A stretch of 35,119 nt of DNA from Bisporella sp. PMI_857 (lineage: Eukaryota > Ascomycota > Leotiomycetes > Helotiales > Helotiaceae): NCBI GenBank assembly GCA_021307315.1, contig JAJSPD010000172.1:1-35119 (forward strand). The letters are read 5' to 3'. Below, in pieces: positions 1 to 11,536 of the stretch. The translations under genes were made by a program, and so were the position numbers. Each line of letters starts with the position of its first letter. Position 1 is the stretch's first letter. Below the pieces are notes generated by a model that was given only the letters and a program-made list of their open reading frames with translations, had not been told where the DNA came from and did not search any database.

Positions 1-472
1 CGTCTTCTGTAGCCCAAACAAATCTCTGGTGCTCCTTCGGATCCAACTTCACATCCATGGCCCCCACGGCGCTCTTTACCTCCACCAAGAAATTGAGCCT
101 ACAGACCTGCTTCCCAGACCGACTCTCAAAGATATGAGGATTTCCAACAAGAGACCCGATCCTGGTGGCAGTGAGCGCCGCTTCTTCCCAAAGCTCCCGT
201 GTTACGGCGTGCAGGATACTCTCATCCTCGTCATCCACGCCGCCACCGGGAATCTCCCACCGGCCTGGCAGGCTATCGTCGGCGGCGCGCTGAATGAGAA
301 GGATGCGGGGGTTGGAGGCGCTGGAGTCATCGAAGACAAGCGCCCCCGTAGCGAGGTACTTGTATCTTTCGCCAGGGTGGTTGGCTATGTATTGTTCAGA
401 GGAGACGGCGAAGAGCGACGAAGAGGGGTGATAAGTGAAGCTGGGGAGCGGCGAGTGCGGCATCTGTGGCAT
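1..472 (-). CDS. Nudix hydrolase, partial (3' end beyond window)
   Basis: Reading the minus strand from the ATG at 472-470 gives 157 codons without a stop up to the window edge, so the C-terminus is missing. Residues 78-100 form a Nudix box: G78, E84 and R92-E93-L-W-E96-E97 have the family spacing (G-x5-E-x7-REUxEExGU). The usual glycine near the end of the box is Ala99. The E and EE positions are those that bind divalent metal in this family. A segment just before the box (LPGRWEIPGGG) is the typical entry strand. Family members cleave nucleoside diphosphates linked to another group; the substrate cannot be told from this. A second in-frame ATG lies three codons downstream, so the start is uncertain by that much. 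The complementary plus-strand ORF at 29-478 is a shadow. Confidence 0.88.
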   Translation of the reverse strand, partial: MPQMPHSPLPSFTYHPSSSLFAVSSEQYIANHPGERYKYLATGALVFDDSSASNPRILLIQRAADDSLPGRWEIPGGGVDDEDESILHAVTRELWEEAALTATRIGSLVGNPHIFESRSGKQVCRLNFLVEVKSAVGAMDVKLDPKEHQRFVWATED

Positions 473-3400
473 GTTTGAATGCGGAAGGAAGAGGATTCAA
501 GGGCACGTTGGTGGGCTTTGATATCGTGCCGGAAGTAAATTACGGGCGTTGGCATGAATCTTATGCCTCCAATAATTTGTACTCGTTTTCTGGCCCCTCC
601 AAGCAGAGCGAGAATCGTGAAATAGATATATTTGACTACAAAAATTGTGGTGAGGTATATATAGCAAGGTATAGCATGAGGCTGTGTAGTTGTTTGAGTC
701 ACCGATTTAACAGGTGGCGTGAGCGCGTTTTACCGTATTTGGCAAAGGTCCTACTCCAAGGTCGAGCGCTGTTCAGAGATAAATTTAATTTCCTTGGGAT
801 TTTATTAATGGATACCGTGAGCGATTTATAATGGCCCTATATTCTATGCCGATATGCTTGAGCTGATGAATGGTACATTATATCACGTGATAAACATAGG
901 CATTCAAACCCAAAAGTCATTAAAATAGTTAGTTTTATTATTCATGCTTTATGATTTAATATCCAGAAACTGTATAATATTCAAAGATAACAAAAGGCGA
1001 AAGGAAGGCACGGCAAGGGAGAGGCGCTGGGAAACACGTGACTGTGCGCTGAGCCATTCTTACTCAGCTTATTTATAATTTATTTATTGATGAAGTGCAT
1101 AATGTGACATGCTGAGCTTCTCACTTTACAAATTAAGAATCTGTACTAAAACTACTAATTTAACCGTTACTAATTACGTGATGCTTTAACTACTAACAAC
1201 CTACAACAATTTAAGCTCAAGATTTTTTATATTTAACCTAGTATTACTCAACAAATACGCTTAAATATAGAAGAGAGTTGGAAGGTTGTTGTGAGGGAGG
1301 ATTTGTTGCTGTGCGTTGGCGCGGGTTATGTCTTCATAAGAAGATCTTGAATAGGAAGGAGGGATCAGTTGTATAGGGTGGATTTTGGTTTTCATTTCCG
1401 TAGGAGGATGTTTACCAGGCTCATTTTACCACTCTTACTCAGGGAGCGGAGCATATATATTTGTATATTAGCTACTGTCCTCCTCTTCCCTCTTCGTTAT
1501 GTAATTCAGAGATTTATGAACGAGTTTAGGGTGTGCAAGGATAGAGGGGGTAGGAACAAGGTGGTGGGGTCCTATGTCATTTATGCATTATTGTTAAGAG
1601 AGCTATATGGTTGGGGGGGGGGGGGGATCTGGAGAATTGAAGCCAGATGATGTATGGTGAGGCGGGTTTTGTCAATGAGTGTTGCTGTATAGAAGAGTGT
1701 TGTTATTGGTTCGAGATTAGGTTTTATTAATATAGAAAGTGAGTAAAATAATTACACTAAAGCGTGTATTCTAATATCTAGGCATGGGAAATTCAGATAC
1801 TTTATTGTTAAATTTCAAGAGACGGACAAAGGTATTCATAATCTTATGCTTCCTGTTTATACTTCTGTTTTGTAATTTTGGTTCTGTGGAAACACTGGAG
1901 GTGGGCTTATATATAGTTTATTGAAGTGTTTATGAATTGTTCCTGTGGATGGAGTGTAATAAATGCTATGTTTTATTTGTGTGAATAGACTATGGAGATC
2001 CAGTCAGCAATGGCTTATATGTGTGCCTCTCATGTATCACCATTCTTATTTCTAGATTTGTTCAAGTTGTACCATCATTGGTTACATGAGATATCGGGTT
2101 CACTCTCATAGCTGGGGACGTGATGAAGCGTAATTTTTGGAAACGAGGTTGAATAGTCTAGAATGGAGGAATATGTGGGTTCGCCTAAATTAGATATAAG
2201 GTGGATACGGGCTAAAGATTGTTGTTCAGCAGAGTTCTGTCAACTCTTAAGTCGCTGCTGCTGTATTTTTACATATTGGAATGGCATTTTGACAGTATAT
2301 GTTCTTAAATATTTTACAGAAATGGCGAATGCACTGTGCAGCAACAATGTGCTTATTTGCTATTAACCATGAGAAACGAATGAACAGCCACTCTTAGAAT
2401 AAGCACATTAACTTCTGTGTCTTGAGAATTTTGGATAGTTAAAATATTGGCAAGGAAATATAATAAAGAGCCTTCCACTTATATACATTTGCAAAGCACA
2501 AATTCTACGCAATAGCTATTACAGAATGGGCAGGTAGCGGTGGGTCATCATTAGACGTGGACTAAGACTATAGTTTAAAGGAAACCTAAGCTGCATGCTA
2601 ATAAATGAAATTTGATGCAAAACCCTATATTCGGTTAAAGTCACGCTTCGATATTCCGAAAGCTGAGATTCCTAGTTGGTGTTCCAATATGTGGGGCTTT
2701 TCGATACACTAAGGCTGCATAGCTGTAGGTTCATGTAGATTTACATAATATATACTAAAAGACCAATAATGTCACGTTTATTACGAAAACATATTTTACT
2801 AAACCACTTTCTTATGTCTGTCATCGATATTTACTTAAATTCTTTGCAACTTATTCCAACTACAAAACAAAAAGAGGCTAGATATACCCATAAATTTGAA
2901 TGTTTTCGAGCCTGATGTTAATAAGTGGAAAGTTACGATATAGCGAATTTCGCAAGTTGCCTCAAAGTCTTAGGCGCTGAATCACGTGCCGTACAGGGGC
3001 TTCCGGACAGCAGGTCGTACAAGGAGATACGAAGGCTGAGCCAAGATATAAAGTTTCTTAAGGTTCAAACTGAGCTGGGGCCTCTGATGCACTGAACTTT
3101 ATTCTACCAAGATTTGGGGCCAATAGCCACAGTATGAGCTATAAGCCATTGATATTGGAAGCTCCTCTGATTTCAAGGTACAAATAACTACAGAATATTT
3201 ACCGGTTAGAAACTACGCATGGGGGTAGTAGCCAGATGTTTCCAAGAGGTGTTAAAATGGAAGAGGAGCTTTTGTGCTAGAATCTTGAATAAGTCCGTTG
3301 CTTGTCACAATATATCTACGCAAATTCTCTAGAAATAAGCTTGGAATTTGTCGGGGTGAAGCAATGCTCAGGTTAAATTTGAAGAGCGGGAGTTAATTTA

Positions 3401-3580
3401 GGGCTGTCTTTCGGTAGCGTAATGTATCAGTAGGTATATCGAGAGCAGGATGCTACTGAGAAACGAAAATTACTTCCTCTAGATGTTTGCAATTTGAAAT
3501 ATTTACATCAGAGTTGATAAAGTACTACCGCCTTTTGCCGAACTGTCTTGAACTCTCATGATTCGATCTTGATATATCGC
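473..3580. other. AT-rich intergenic stretch, no gene recognised
   Basis: About 3.1 kb between the Nudix gene start and the dehydrogenase relic. Only short ORFs (up to 121 codons) are present and none shows a recognisable domain or a plausible spliced extension. A 12-bp palindrome, TATCACGTGATA, lies at 881-892, about 410 bp upstream of the Nudix ATG, and could be a bHLH-type site. A 14-base G run lies at 1613-1626. Confidence 0.6.
1613..1626. repeat. Poly-G homopolymer tract
   Basis: Fourteen consecutive G on the plus strand in an otherwise AT-rich region. The length is prone to slippage and to sequencing error. Confidence 0.8.
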
Positions 3581-4480
3581 TTAGATATGAAATGGAATGC
3601 CCCTGGGCATGATAGTTAGCAGGTCTTCATTTCGTATCACTCAGGCCCTCGATTTGAGCTCCTTGACATCCCAGTTCGTCTAAACGAACCTTCCTTTCAA
3701 GAAGTTGGCTTCGGGGCTCAGTAGCCAGCCTGTGAAGTCAGTCGGTAACTCAGCTAGCAGTCTATTAGCAGCCTTTACATTTGGTGATGGTTTCTGAGGA
3801 ATTGAATGATATAAGGACGGACATACCATGGTCAATAGTAGTCGTCATCCCAACTTTCTTCGACATATCTGTAATGACTTGCCCCGGATGCATCTACACA
3901 ATATGTAATTTCTTGTTCTCGGCTTGTATATAGTTGAGATAGATGGCAGCAGCTATTTTAGACGCTGCATATGCCGAGAAGCCTAGGCGGATTATGGCTG
4001 CGCTACTGCATCTCCTGAGTAAGCGATCGGGAAGGAAAGTCTAAGGCAAGAAACACCATTTAGAATTGTAGCATCGGGAGCTGAATGCTTCAGGAAAGCT
4101 TTGACGACGAAGAGTGTTCCACGTACATTAACCTCAACAGCACGCCGCTAATCTTCGGTGCTTTCTTCCAAGGCAGGAATAGCACTGTTGAAATAAGCAG
4201 CATTACTGACTAGTACGTCAATATTTCTTCATGCCTTGCCTATCTCACCAAACGCATCACTGATTTCCCTTTCGTTACTGATATTAACACTTATAGTCAA
4301 GACTTCGATGGAAGATGAAATCGAGAGAAGCCCGTCGCGCTTGGCAGCGAGGATCTCCGCACGGCGACCGATGATAGCGATTCGTGAGGCACTAAGAACT
4401 AGTGGACAACATACTTGGCGGACAACCGCTTCGCCGCCGCAGCAACGTGATTACCAAGGGAAGTTAAACAGCAATAGAAA
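3581..4480 (-). pseudogene. Short-chain dehydrogenase/reductase pseudogene
   Basis: The minus strand holds a whole fungal classical SDR in pieces. From high to low coordinate it shows a weak glycine-rich start, then ASRIAIIGRRAEIL (end of strand 2), IDVLVSNAA (the NAG-like motif), RRAVEVNVRGTLFVVKAFLK, the SDR active-site YAASK (YxxxK), MHPGQVITDM, and the fungal C-terminal block FLKGRFV-stop-TNWDVKELKSRA. Stops interrupt it at 4231-4229 (TGA), 4150-4148 (TAG), 3896-3894 (TAG), 3682-3680 (TAG) and 3643-3641 (TGA). A frameshift lies between the catalytic serine region and YAASK. A likely intron begins with GTATGT just after MTTIDH. Each stop is one transition from TGG, CAG or CGA, where family members usually carry W, Q or R. 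The gene is dead. It starts close to the oppositely oriented DUF3425 relic, so the two may once have shared a promoter. Confidence 0.87.
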
Positions 4481-4530
4481 GGTCTGAAATTCGTATTCAC
4501 CTGAAATGTAAGGTTTCATAGCGCCGTCGT

Positions 4531-5054
4531 GTGAGTCTTTGTATGCTAAAGGATGCCAGCCCGGAGCTCACATCGTCTTCCGCTAGAACTTTCCAGCAAA
4601 GCGAAAATATGACCGTCGACATTCATTTCTTAGTCCTGAAATCTTGGGCAGTGTTGTCCGCACTGCTGGCCAATACGCGCCTTCTTGAGATCAGCCGTTC
4701 CTCCACATCAGAATTGGGCCTTGGAATTCACGTCTCGCCATCTTTGCTGACTCCACCATCTCTCACGCCTCTAGACCTCCAGATCGTTGTTCCTCGTCGC
4801 CATAATGTGGTAATCCTTTCTCTTCCATCGGTGCGTGGGCAGCTCCTATACCTTGCTCACGCTATCAATCCTTATGAAATCTGATTCGACCTCTTAGACA
4901 GTGGATTTCGGGTCTGGGGAGTTACACCGTGGGATGAGGAGTCACAGGAAGTTGGAGAAGCGTTTGCGAAAAAATGGTGGTTTTGATGAATTTCATGGTG
5001 TTAGAAACAACGAACTTCCGGAGGATGCAGCGAGGCGTAACTGCATTGACTTAG
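4531..5054 (+). pseudogene. DUF3425 (bZIP-type regulator) C-terminal relic
   Basis: The plus strand reads LTPPSLTPLDLQIVVP, then LPSVRGQLLYLA, a TGA stop at 4882-4884, and then FDLLDSGFRVWGVTPWDEES and VGEAFAKKWWF in the same frame. After a one-base slip in the T run near 4976 the next frame gives VLETTNFRRMQRGVTALT and a stop at 5052-5054. The order resembles the end of DUF3425 domains, found at the C-terminus of fungal bZIP-like regulators, where a WG-x-PWD block and a TNFWR-x-QRG ending are usual. The tryptophan of TNFWR is Arg here. I recall the family pattern rather than having searched it. No basic leucine-zipper part is visible upstream, so the relic is truncated, stopped and frameshifted. 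Confidence 0.6.
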
Positions 5055-5570
5055 CCCGAGGTGTGACAGGTGGAGAGAATATCCTCATGTCCATTGAGAC
5101 CGACGCCAAATGACTAAACTCATGAAGCAGGTAGATTGTTACGTGGTAGGCTTATCTTGTGCACTAATCCTTATCCTCACGTGGTACATGCTGTGATTCC
5201 CTTTAGATATTGAGACCAATCTTCCGTCCAACTGATTCTCGCAATCCAACTGATACAATTCAAACTTTTGGAAGGTAGCAATCTAGGCCGTGTCTTGGCT
5301 CCAGCTATACTTTGACAAGCTTACATATTTTATGAAGGCGGAGAAACCCTCAGATCCTGAGATACAACTGTATCTTATGTGATACACGGAACAACATCGA
5401 TGGCTGAGAGATTGTTAAGCCTTAATTCGGAGAATCCACCTTTAAGATGCAGAAATTAAATTGTTCCATGAGCAAGGAAGAGATGTGCATTTAGATGCTG
5501 AAGCAGCTGTGGTGCAATAACGATACTGAGGAACTGGATTGCTCTCCGAAAGGGTAGTTGAACCCATGAA
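5055..5570. other. Intergenic, nothing recognised
   Basis: About 0.5 kb between two relics. No ORF, RNA-like structure or repeat that I can support. Confidence 0.5.
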
Positions 5571-6060
5571 ATACAGATGTACAGGATGCCTTCAAGTGCA
5601 AATCTGGAACTAAAACCGCGAGCAATGCATAGAAGGCGCTCCAATCATTATGCTTGGCACATGATATCATTCTTGCACCGTGAATCAGAAATAGGCATCG
5701 ACTGTTCGAAGAACCTGTCAAACATCTGATACGCCATTCCTCGGACGATGAGGATCAAGCGTACTTCGTTTCACTTGAAGGAAGAAGCATGTTTGTAAGT
5801 CCCAGAAGCACGGCGGCCATTCCACCAGCCGGAGAATTTTCTTGTGCCAGTCAGAAACAAATGGGGCATCGCATGGAGTGGCCGCAAATGATCACTGCCT
5901 CAAGGAGAATATCATTTTGAGGTGCATCAGTCGGAAAGGATGGCGATTCAGGCTAAAGGGGATAAAATCCTCCGTGTCGCCACAGATTTGCAGGACTGGG
6001 AGCAGCTATTCCTCTCTGGGGAGTCTACAACGTGTGAAGGATTGGCAGGAAACAGGCTGA
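5571..6060 (+). pseudogene. Unidentified decayed coding relic
   Basis: Two plus-strand stretches look like former protein. The first (about 5571-5790) reads DVQDAFKCKSGTKTASNA, a TAG, KALQSLCLAHDIILAP, a TGA, and then RLFEEPVKHLIRHSSDDEDQ and AYFVSLEGRSMF, where a GTAAGT at 5787-5792 could be a 5' splice site. The second, in another frame (about 5800-6060), reads NKWGIAWSGRK, a TGA, SLPQGEYHFEVHQSERMAIQ and RVATDLQDWEQLFLSGEST, ending in a stop after LKQNP. The stops fit C-to-T or G-to-A decay. I do not recognise the family. Amino-acid composition and continuity across the stops are the only evidence that this was coding. Confidence 0.4.
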
Positions 6061-7399
6061 AGCAAAATCCATAGGTACAGGAGGACTACGCATGAAAGGA
6101 CATGACATGATATTTAGCCCAGCATCACGAGTCGTCTAGCAATAAAGAAACTACAGAGCTACCTAAATTTTGTGTTTCTTGGTAGAGGCTATATAACATA
6201 ATATATTTAGTGATATAGTTGAGAGGATGGAAAAAGGGTTTTGGTCATTCTACACCCGAGAGCAAAGTGAAGTTGATTGGCGGAAGATTTCCTAAGGCTT
6301 GGCCGAGAGCTCCTCCACCTTTTTTTGGCGGGTTCTCCGCGCTGTCGGCCCCATCTTGGCGGCAGCAACATACAGCAGCATACTGAAGCATCCCCTGTAG
6401 CATCCCTGTAACAGCACCCTCCCAAGCCTAAGCCCACGCGCAACAAGCCTATCCGTCCCCTCAAAAGTTCCCCCTTACCCCCCCCAGCAAGGCCTATCAG
6501 GACCTCATCAGAACCCCATCAAGCCCCATCAAGCCCCCTGTCCATCCCAAGGGACCCAAACATCCCATCCAACCCCTCCCCTCCACTCCTCCTCCCCCCT
6601 CCCCTCCCCCCTCCCCTACTGTGCTGTAACGACAGACCCGTTCCCCGGAAGTTTCGCCAAAACATGCGCATGCTCTCTCTTATCTTCCTGTTTGACGTCC
6701 TCTGACTCGGTGGATTAATCTTCACCGTCTGCTATATTAGAGCCTCTCCTAATTTTTCCATCCCTCTGGTCCACCGGTCTCCTCCAGAGCCAGGGTCCTA
6801 GCTCGAGAAAACAACCTACCGCCCAATACCAGAGAACAAAAAACATCCACTTCGTACAGTATTCCATCCCTCCAGCTCGCGGCTCTACCCACTCTTACCC
6901 TGACAACATACCCTGAAAGTTGCTCACGATTGCCTTGCTTCAGATCAGACCCTACCAAGTCCGGCGAAATTCCAATGTGTCACTGGAAGGCACCATCACC
7001 TGCTGCTATTGCTTCTTCAACGTTACGGCCAACGGAAAGCTGCCATACCTTTGCGCCGGCCCAAGAACATTAGTGATTGCGGCCACCTCCTGCACAAGCT
7101 TGACCTCGGGATATACAGACGGCCATGTAGCACGGCAAGGTTCATTACTGAGATCAAACCTGATACTGAAGCTGCGCTGATACGCTCGACGCCTATCACA
7201 GCACGAGAAAACTATATTGATTGTTTCCATCGTGCATACAGAGATCGCTTTGCGCCGCTCCCTCTAGCTCTGGAAATTTCCCGAACGAACACAGATAGAT
7301 TGTGCTATGCCAGAGGCCGCTTGGCACAATACCCCCATATCACTTGAGCTCAACCCTCCTCGACATCTGACTCCTTTGTGAACCGCTGCATCCCGAACA
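6061..7399. promoter_or_regulatory. Upstream/leader region of the AROM-derived gene
   Basis: About 1.3 kb before the ATG at 7400. The stretch 6470-6620 is strongly C/T-rich on the plus strand, with runs such as CCCCTCCCCTCC and a tandem ATCAAGCCCC at about 6518-6537. Pyrimidine-rich tracts are common in fungal promoters. Between 6900 and 7399 there are small plus-strand ORFs (6920-7180 and 7009-7347) without recognisable domains; they may be upstream ORFs in a long leader. No start site can be fixed from sequence alone. Confidence 0.4.
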
Positions 7400-9439
7400 A
7401 TGGCAACGAAGCAAATGCAATCCGCGCCCACGCCGACCCGGCCGAAAAGTACAAATGGGGTCATCAATGGGACGAAAGCTGGGGCTGGAGATACGAGGAT
7501 AGTTGTAATAATATATGGACAAGGACAAGAAAACATTGTGTCGGTGTTTGCAGATGTACTAGGGAAACCACACCGGCTGGCTTCAGGTTTCTCGGCAGTG
7601 AGCAGCGCAGACTATGGAAATGTTATTGGCATTGCGGATAAAGATGCGTTGGTCGACATTGGATCTAGGAATCGGTCGATTCTGGTTGCGATTAATGCGC
7701 ATTGTGTGAACCTGGGGATGCCTCCAGATCTTAGTCTCTCAGCTGCCGTGGACTACGAGTTTCTATACACAGAGACACCATTCTTCCGGAGGGATCTTTC
7801 GCGGTTCATTGCATTCACTCTAGGTCAAATCAGTCATCACGAAGCGCTGATTACCAAGCCGAGGACGTATTTCATATCTACCACATTTCCTGATGTTCGA
7901 ACAGCGCTTTCAAACCTGGACATCCTCTCAGTTGGATCTGACGCTGTCGAGATCCGCGTGGATCTGTTAAAGGAGCCATTAGCGGATGGCACATATAGCT
8001 CCGTCCCAAGCCTGAGTTATGTCGGTGAGCAGGTCATGCTTCTTCGACAACGAACAGAATTACCAATAATTTTCACCACTCGATGCACTCGGGAAAATGG
8101 CCGATTCCCTATGGACGACCCCGAGCTCTTTTATCAGTATCTCTATCGAGCCATTCAATGGGGCGTTGAGTATATTGATGTCGAAGTCTGGCTCCCTGAA
8201 GGAATTCGACGGAAGCTGTATGAGCAACGGGGGAATAGCAAGATCATTTCAGCATTCCATGACTTCTCAGGGACATTCAAGTGGCCATCAGAACAAGCAC
8301 AGTCCATTTTCAACGAATCACGAAAGTATGGAGATATTGTCAAAATGATCACCATCATCAACTCCATGTCTGAGAATTATGAACTAGAGTACTTCCGATC
8401 ACAAATTAAAGCCAACTATCCCGATGGACCACCTCTATCGGCAGTCAATATGGGTCAACTAGGTCAACTCTCTCGAGCACTAAACACCGTCTTCAGTCCT
8501 ATTACACATCCCTTATTACCGATCGTCGCAGCTCCAGGTCAAATGTCAGCTGCTGAAATCAACGGTGCTCTTTCCACCATGGGCCAGCTTCCCAAGAAGA
8601 ACATCTACGCCATCGGGTCCTTCCGTTCTACACCTCAAGCTACCTTCTTCGAGAAATGCTTCAACGAGCTTGGTCTTCCGCACAACTTTGCATCCGTTGA
8701 TCGCTACCTGAAAAACTCCGTCGAAGCGTTCTGTGTCCAGCCCAATTTCGGTGGAGCTTATATCAATCCTCCACTTCCTGCTTCGCAACCTTATATACCA
8801 ATGCTCTCCGATGCTGCAAGGACTATTGGAGCCATTGATACGATCGTTGTCTCGTCCTCCTCGCCATCCACCTTCATCGGCGACAATGCTACATGGAAAG
8901 GCATCCGTGCCACCCTCACCCGTGACTTTGCTCCAAGCGCATACAAGGACCGTGCCGCCATCCTCTTATCGAGCAGTGGGGACGATGCAGCGAGTGTCAT
9001 CTTTGCACTGCGCAGCCTGAATATCGGCAAGATCTATACTGTGGGCTTCAAGGCCCAGGCTGCATTGGCTGTTGGCGTGGAGCCATTCACTTCGATAGAG
9101 TCGGTACAACGTGTCGATCAACCCTTCGTCATCATCTCTGCATTACCACCAGAGAAGTCTCATCTTGTGCAGCCTCTTCTGAGGCATTTCTCGAACGGCC
9201 GACCCACTGTAGCCAGTGGATTGAGGGGCAACACCAGAGGAAAGGGTAAGGTCTTCGTCGACCTAGCCAACGGTCCGAGGAAGAGCGACCCATTAGCAGT
9301 TGCAGAGCAAAGCGGATGGACAGCATATGGCGTTGCTGATACTAGCGCGTTTACCACAGTCGAGACTTTGAGACTGCTCGTGGGTCAGAATGTGCCATAC
9401 AGCTTCGTACGTTTGGCAAGTGGGAGAGGCCTATATTGA
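7400..9439 (+). CDS. AROM-derived protein: kinase-like remnant, type I dehydroquinase, degenerate shikimate dehydrogenase
   Basis: Single exon, 679 aa. The ATG has A at -3 and G at +4. Residues 33-145 match the place of the AROM shikimate-kinase part but are shortened, and the P-loop is gone (IYGQGQEN instead of GxxGxGKT). Residues 155-390 are a type I 3-dehydroquinase, and every active-site residue of the E. coli/Salmonella enzyme has a counterpart: E184 and R186 (VEIR), R228 and E232, H287 (FHD), Schiff-base K315 (VKM), R359 (LSR) and Q381 (APGQ). Residues 400-679 resemble shikimate dehydrogenase, but the lysine of the TIPLK block is replaced (P460), the NTDW aspartate is T498, and the dinucleotide loop reads SSSGDD. 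It resembles fungal quinate-repressor proteins, which are shorter AROM offshoots, but the intact dehydroquinase site leaves catalytic activity possible. No other quinate-utilisation gene is adjacent. Confidence 0.85.
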   Translation: MATKQMQSAPTPTRPKSTNGVINGTKAGAGDTRIVVIIYGQGQENIVSVFADVLGKPHRLASGFSAVSSADYGNVIGIADKDALVDIGSRNRSILVAINAHCVNLGMPPDLSLSAAVDYEFLYTETPFFRRDLSRFIAFTLGQISHHEALITKPRTYFISTTFPDVRTALSNLDILSVGSDAVEIRVDLLKEPLADGTYSSVPSLSYVGEQVMLLRQRTELPIIFTTRCTRENGRFPMDDPELFYQYLYRAIQWGVEYIDVEVWLPEGIRRKLYEQRGNSKIISAFHDFSGTFKWPSEQAQSIFNESRKYGDIVKMITIINSMSENYELEYFRSQIKANYPDGPPLSAVNMGQLGQLSRALNTVFSPITHPLLPIVAAPGQMSAAEINGALSTMGQLPKKNIYAIGSFRSTPQATFFEKCFNELGLPHNFASVDRYLKNSVEAFCVQPNFGGAYINPPLPASQPYIPMLSDAARTIGAIDTIVVSSSSPSTFIGDNATWKGIRATLTRDFAPSAYKDRAAILLSSSGDDAASVIFALRSLNIGKIYTVGFKAQAALAVGVEPFTSIESVQRVDQPFVIISALPPEKSHLVQPLLRHFSNGRPTVASGLRGNTRGKGKVFVDLANGPRKSDPLAVAEQSGWTAYGVADTSAFTTVETLRLLVGQNVPYSFVRLASGRGLY

Positions 9440-11536
9440 GTCTACAATCGTGTATAGTCGCATGTATTCCTCGTCAACTGCCTGCCTAGAAGGATAGGAT
9501 CCATCTTTTGCGGATTACCCAACTATCCGGTCTCATTGCATTACGGCGTTCCAGGTTCGGAAACGGAGGTATATGGCCTTTCCTTAGTTGATAGACCTTG
9601 CACGCAGCCTATCTAGATGAGATTATCCGTAATTGCCATCTATTGACATCTACAACCACAGCTAATACCAAATTTATGTGTATTTTTTTGGGGGATGAAT
9701 TTGCTCCAATATGTGTCCTATCATAGCTGTCTATAGATGTCAGCCCGCTTTGCTCTTTTTGGAGAACAGGCGAGCCATCCACATGCCCTGTGAAGCCTAT
9801 CGCCTTGCTTTTGTATTTATTAAACGAACTTTGCAATTCCACGTGGTCATGGAATGAGAACCGAAGCACCCTAAGGAGAACATCGAGTTTTCATACACGA
9901 GAACTCTCCTTTGCTCATTTCTTCCTCTCTGAATGAGTCACTACTGTCTCAATAATGAATTACAGTGGATCCATTCAGTTCGTTAAAAGTAACCACAATC
10001 GCGACAAAAAAAGTAAGATGGCCAAACATTGGCTACCTAACGTGGAAAACTAGACGAGTAGTAAGCCGTGCAACACTATATGGTTATGCTACCACCGAAA
10101 ACAGATAAAACTCAAATCGCAAGGAAATTACCCAAAAGCCACCTGCGCTCGCGTGATAAGATACAAAAATATCCTTCTCCGTCGCGAAAACAGACATCCT
10201 ATCCTCTTCCAAGTCTATTTTCATGTCAACGAGATAGGCTCCAACGGAGCACACTCACATTACAAGCTATGAGAAACTTGTTGCGTCAAAGGGTGTGGGC
10301 CGAACGAACTGCTGGTGAGCTAGATGCGGGGGATGATAAGGCCTAGTGACCTTCCTGCTAGCCTGCGGAACGTAGACGGAGGATATGCGTCCGGACCGGA
10401 AGGGATGCTGGTAACGTAGTTTGCGGAGATGCTAGGTGATGCTATTGGTGGGCTTCATTCTAACCATTTTTTACTTGAATTGGACCGTAGGCGTGCGGCG
10501 TGCTGTACTTCGTGTTGGGTTGGGTTGGTTTGATAGGTGAAGTTGCGCTAGCTGGTAGCTTGTGCGGCTCGTTCGTTCATCAAGAAGAGTGATACTGTGC
10601 TTGAGGTCGATGTCAGTAGGGGACATGAGATTTCTTTAGAATATTTCCACAGGATATAAATCTTTAGCGATAATGCTCTATGAATACGGTGTAAGGTATG
10701 AGGCTTGGTATGTGAATAAACGTCGCAAGCCGGTTGGTAATGACGGAAATGCATGACATATTGATAGACTAGTTTTCACTCTTCGCTCATGAGATGAGCC
10801 CGTAAAAACTTACTCCGGTACTTCGCTCACATCATTATTTTTAAAAAGTCGTCACTGATTTATGAGGCCCTTTAATCTTGCTAGTGTGATTTGGTAGGCA
10901 GATCTAATTGGGGGAAGAAATCTAGGTCAGGAATATCTTGAACAGAGCGGTTAAGCCAGCTCTGTATTGTCTGCGTGAACTTGATTATATTGTAATGCTA
11001 TCGTTGTAGTGGTTATTTACCAGCTTGTTTTTTTGGTACTATTTCCGCTTGGTCCTTATGCGTCATAATGTTCTCAAACGTATTCTATGTTTGGTTGTCG
11101 GGTGATCAGATTGTTGTAACGTTGGTGAATTGTTCCTAGCCTTTCTCTTGGTCATCTACTACTTCTCTCGTCGTTGTTACAGGTTGTACGCGTCTTGTGA
11201 TAAGTGTTGTGATGTGTTTGTGTTATGGATAATTGATGGAAAGTCATGGTAGAGGGGAGTTACGAATATGGCGAAACCCTTTTGATTTGGGCGGTATGAT
11301 TCTCATTTACTTGCGAAGTTTGAACAATTGCCAAGCTGCAAGGACTGAGGGAAATGTCAATGCAAAATGAACGCTGCTTGGTTCTTATGCAATGTCGTTT
11401 AGCAGTTAGTCACGTGTCGTATGCTACTCCATCGTCTGTCATTATTGTGTAAAATCCAATTCACATGAGTATCATATTCACCTAGTTGTGGCATCGTGCA
11501 TTTTGAAATGCTCCTACTTATGAAGTAGACACCTAA
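9440..11536. other. Intergenic, no gene recognised
   Basis: About 2.1 kb downstream of the AROM-derived gene. ORFs of 61-92 codons occur at 9609-9869, 10068-10346 and 10548-10754 but show no domain, no splice extension and low-complexity composition. Nothing else supportable seen. Confidence 0.55.

Noticed and set aside
29..478. Plus-strand 149-codon ORF
   Set aside because: It is the antisense shadow of the minus-strand Nudix gene, whose catalytic box is clear.
4236..4487. Plus-strand 83-codon ORF
   Set aside because: It lies antisense to the SDR relic and has no motif of its own.
6920..7347. Possible upstream exon of the AROM-derived gene
   Set aside because: The ORFs here show no kinase-like sequence and no splice pair leads into the ATG at 7400; leader ORFs are more likely.
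7400..9439. Reading this as a full pentafunctional AROM enzyme
   Set aside because: At 679 aa it lacks the dehydroquinate-synthase and EPSP-synthase parts, and two of its three remaining domains have lost catalytic residues.
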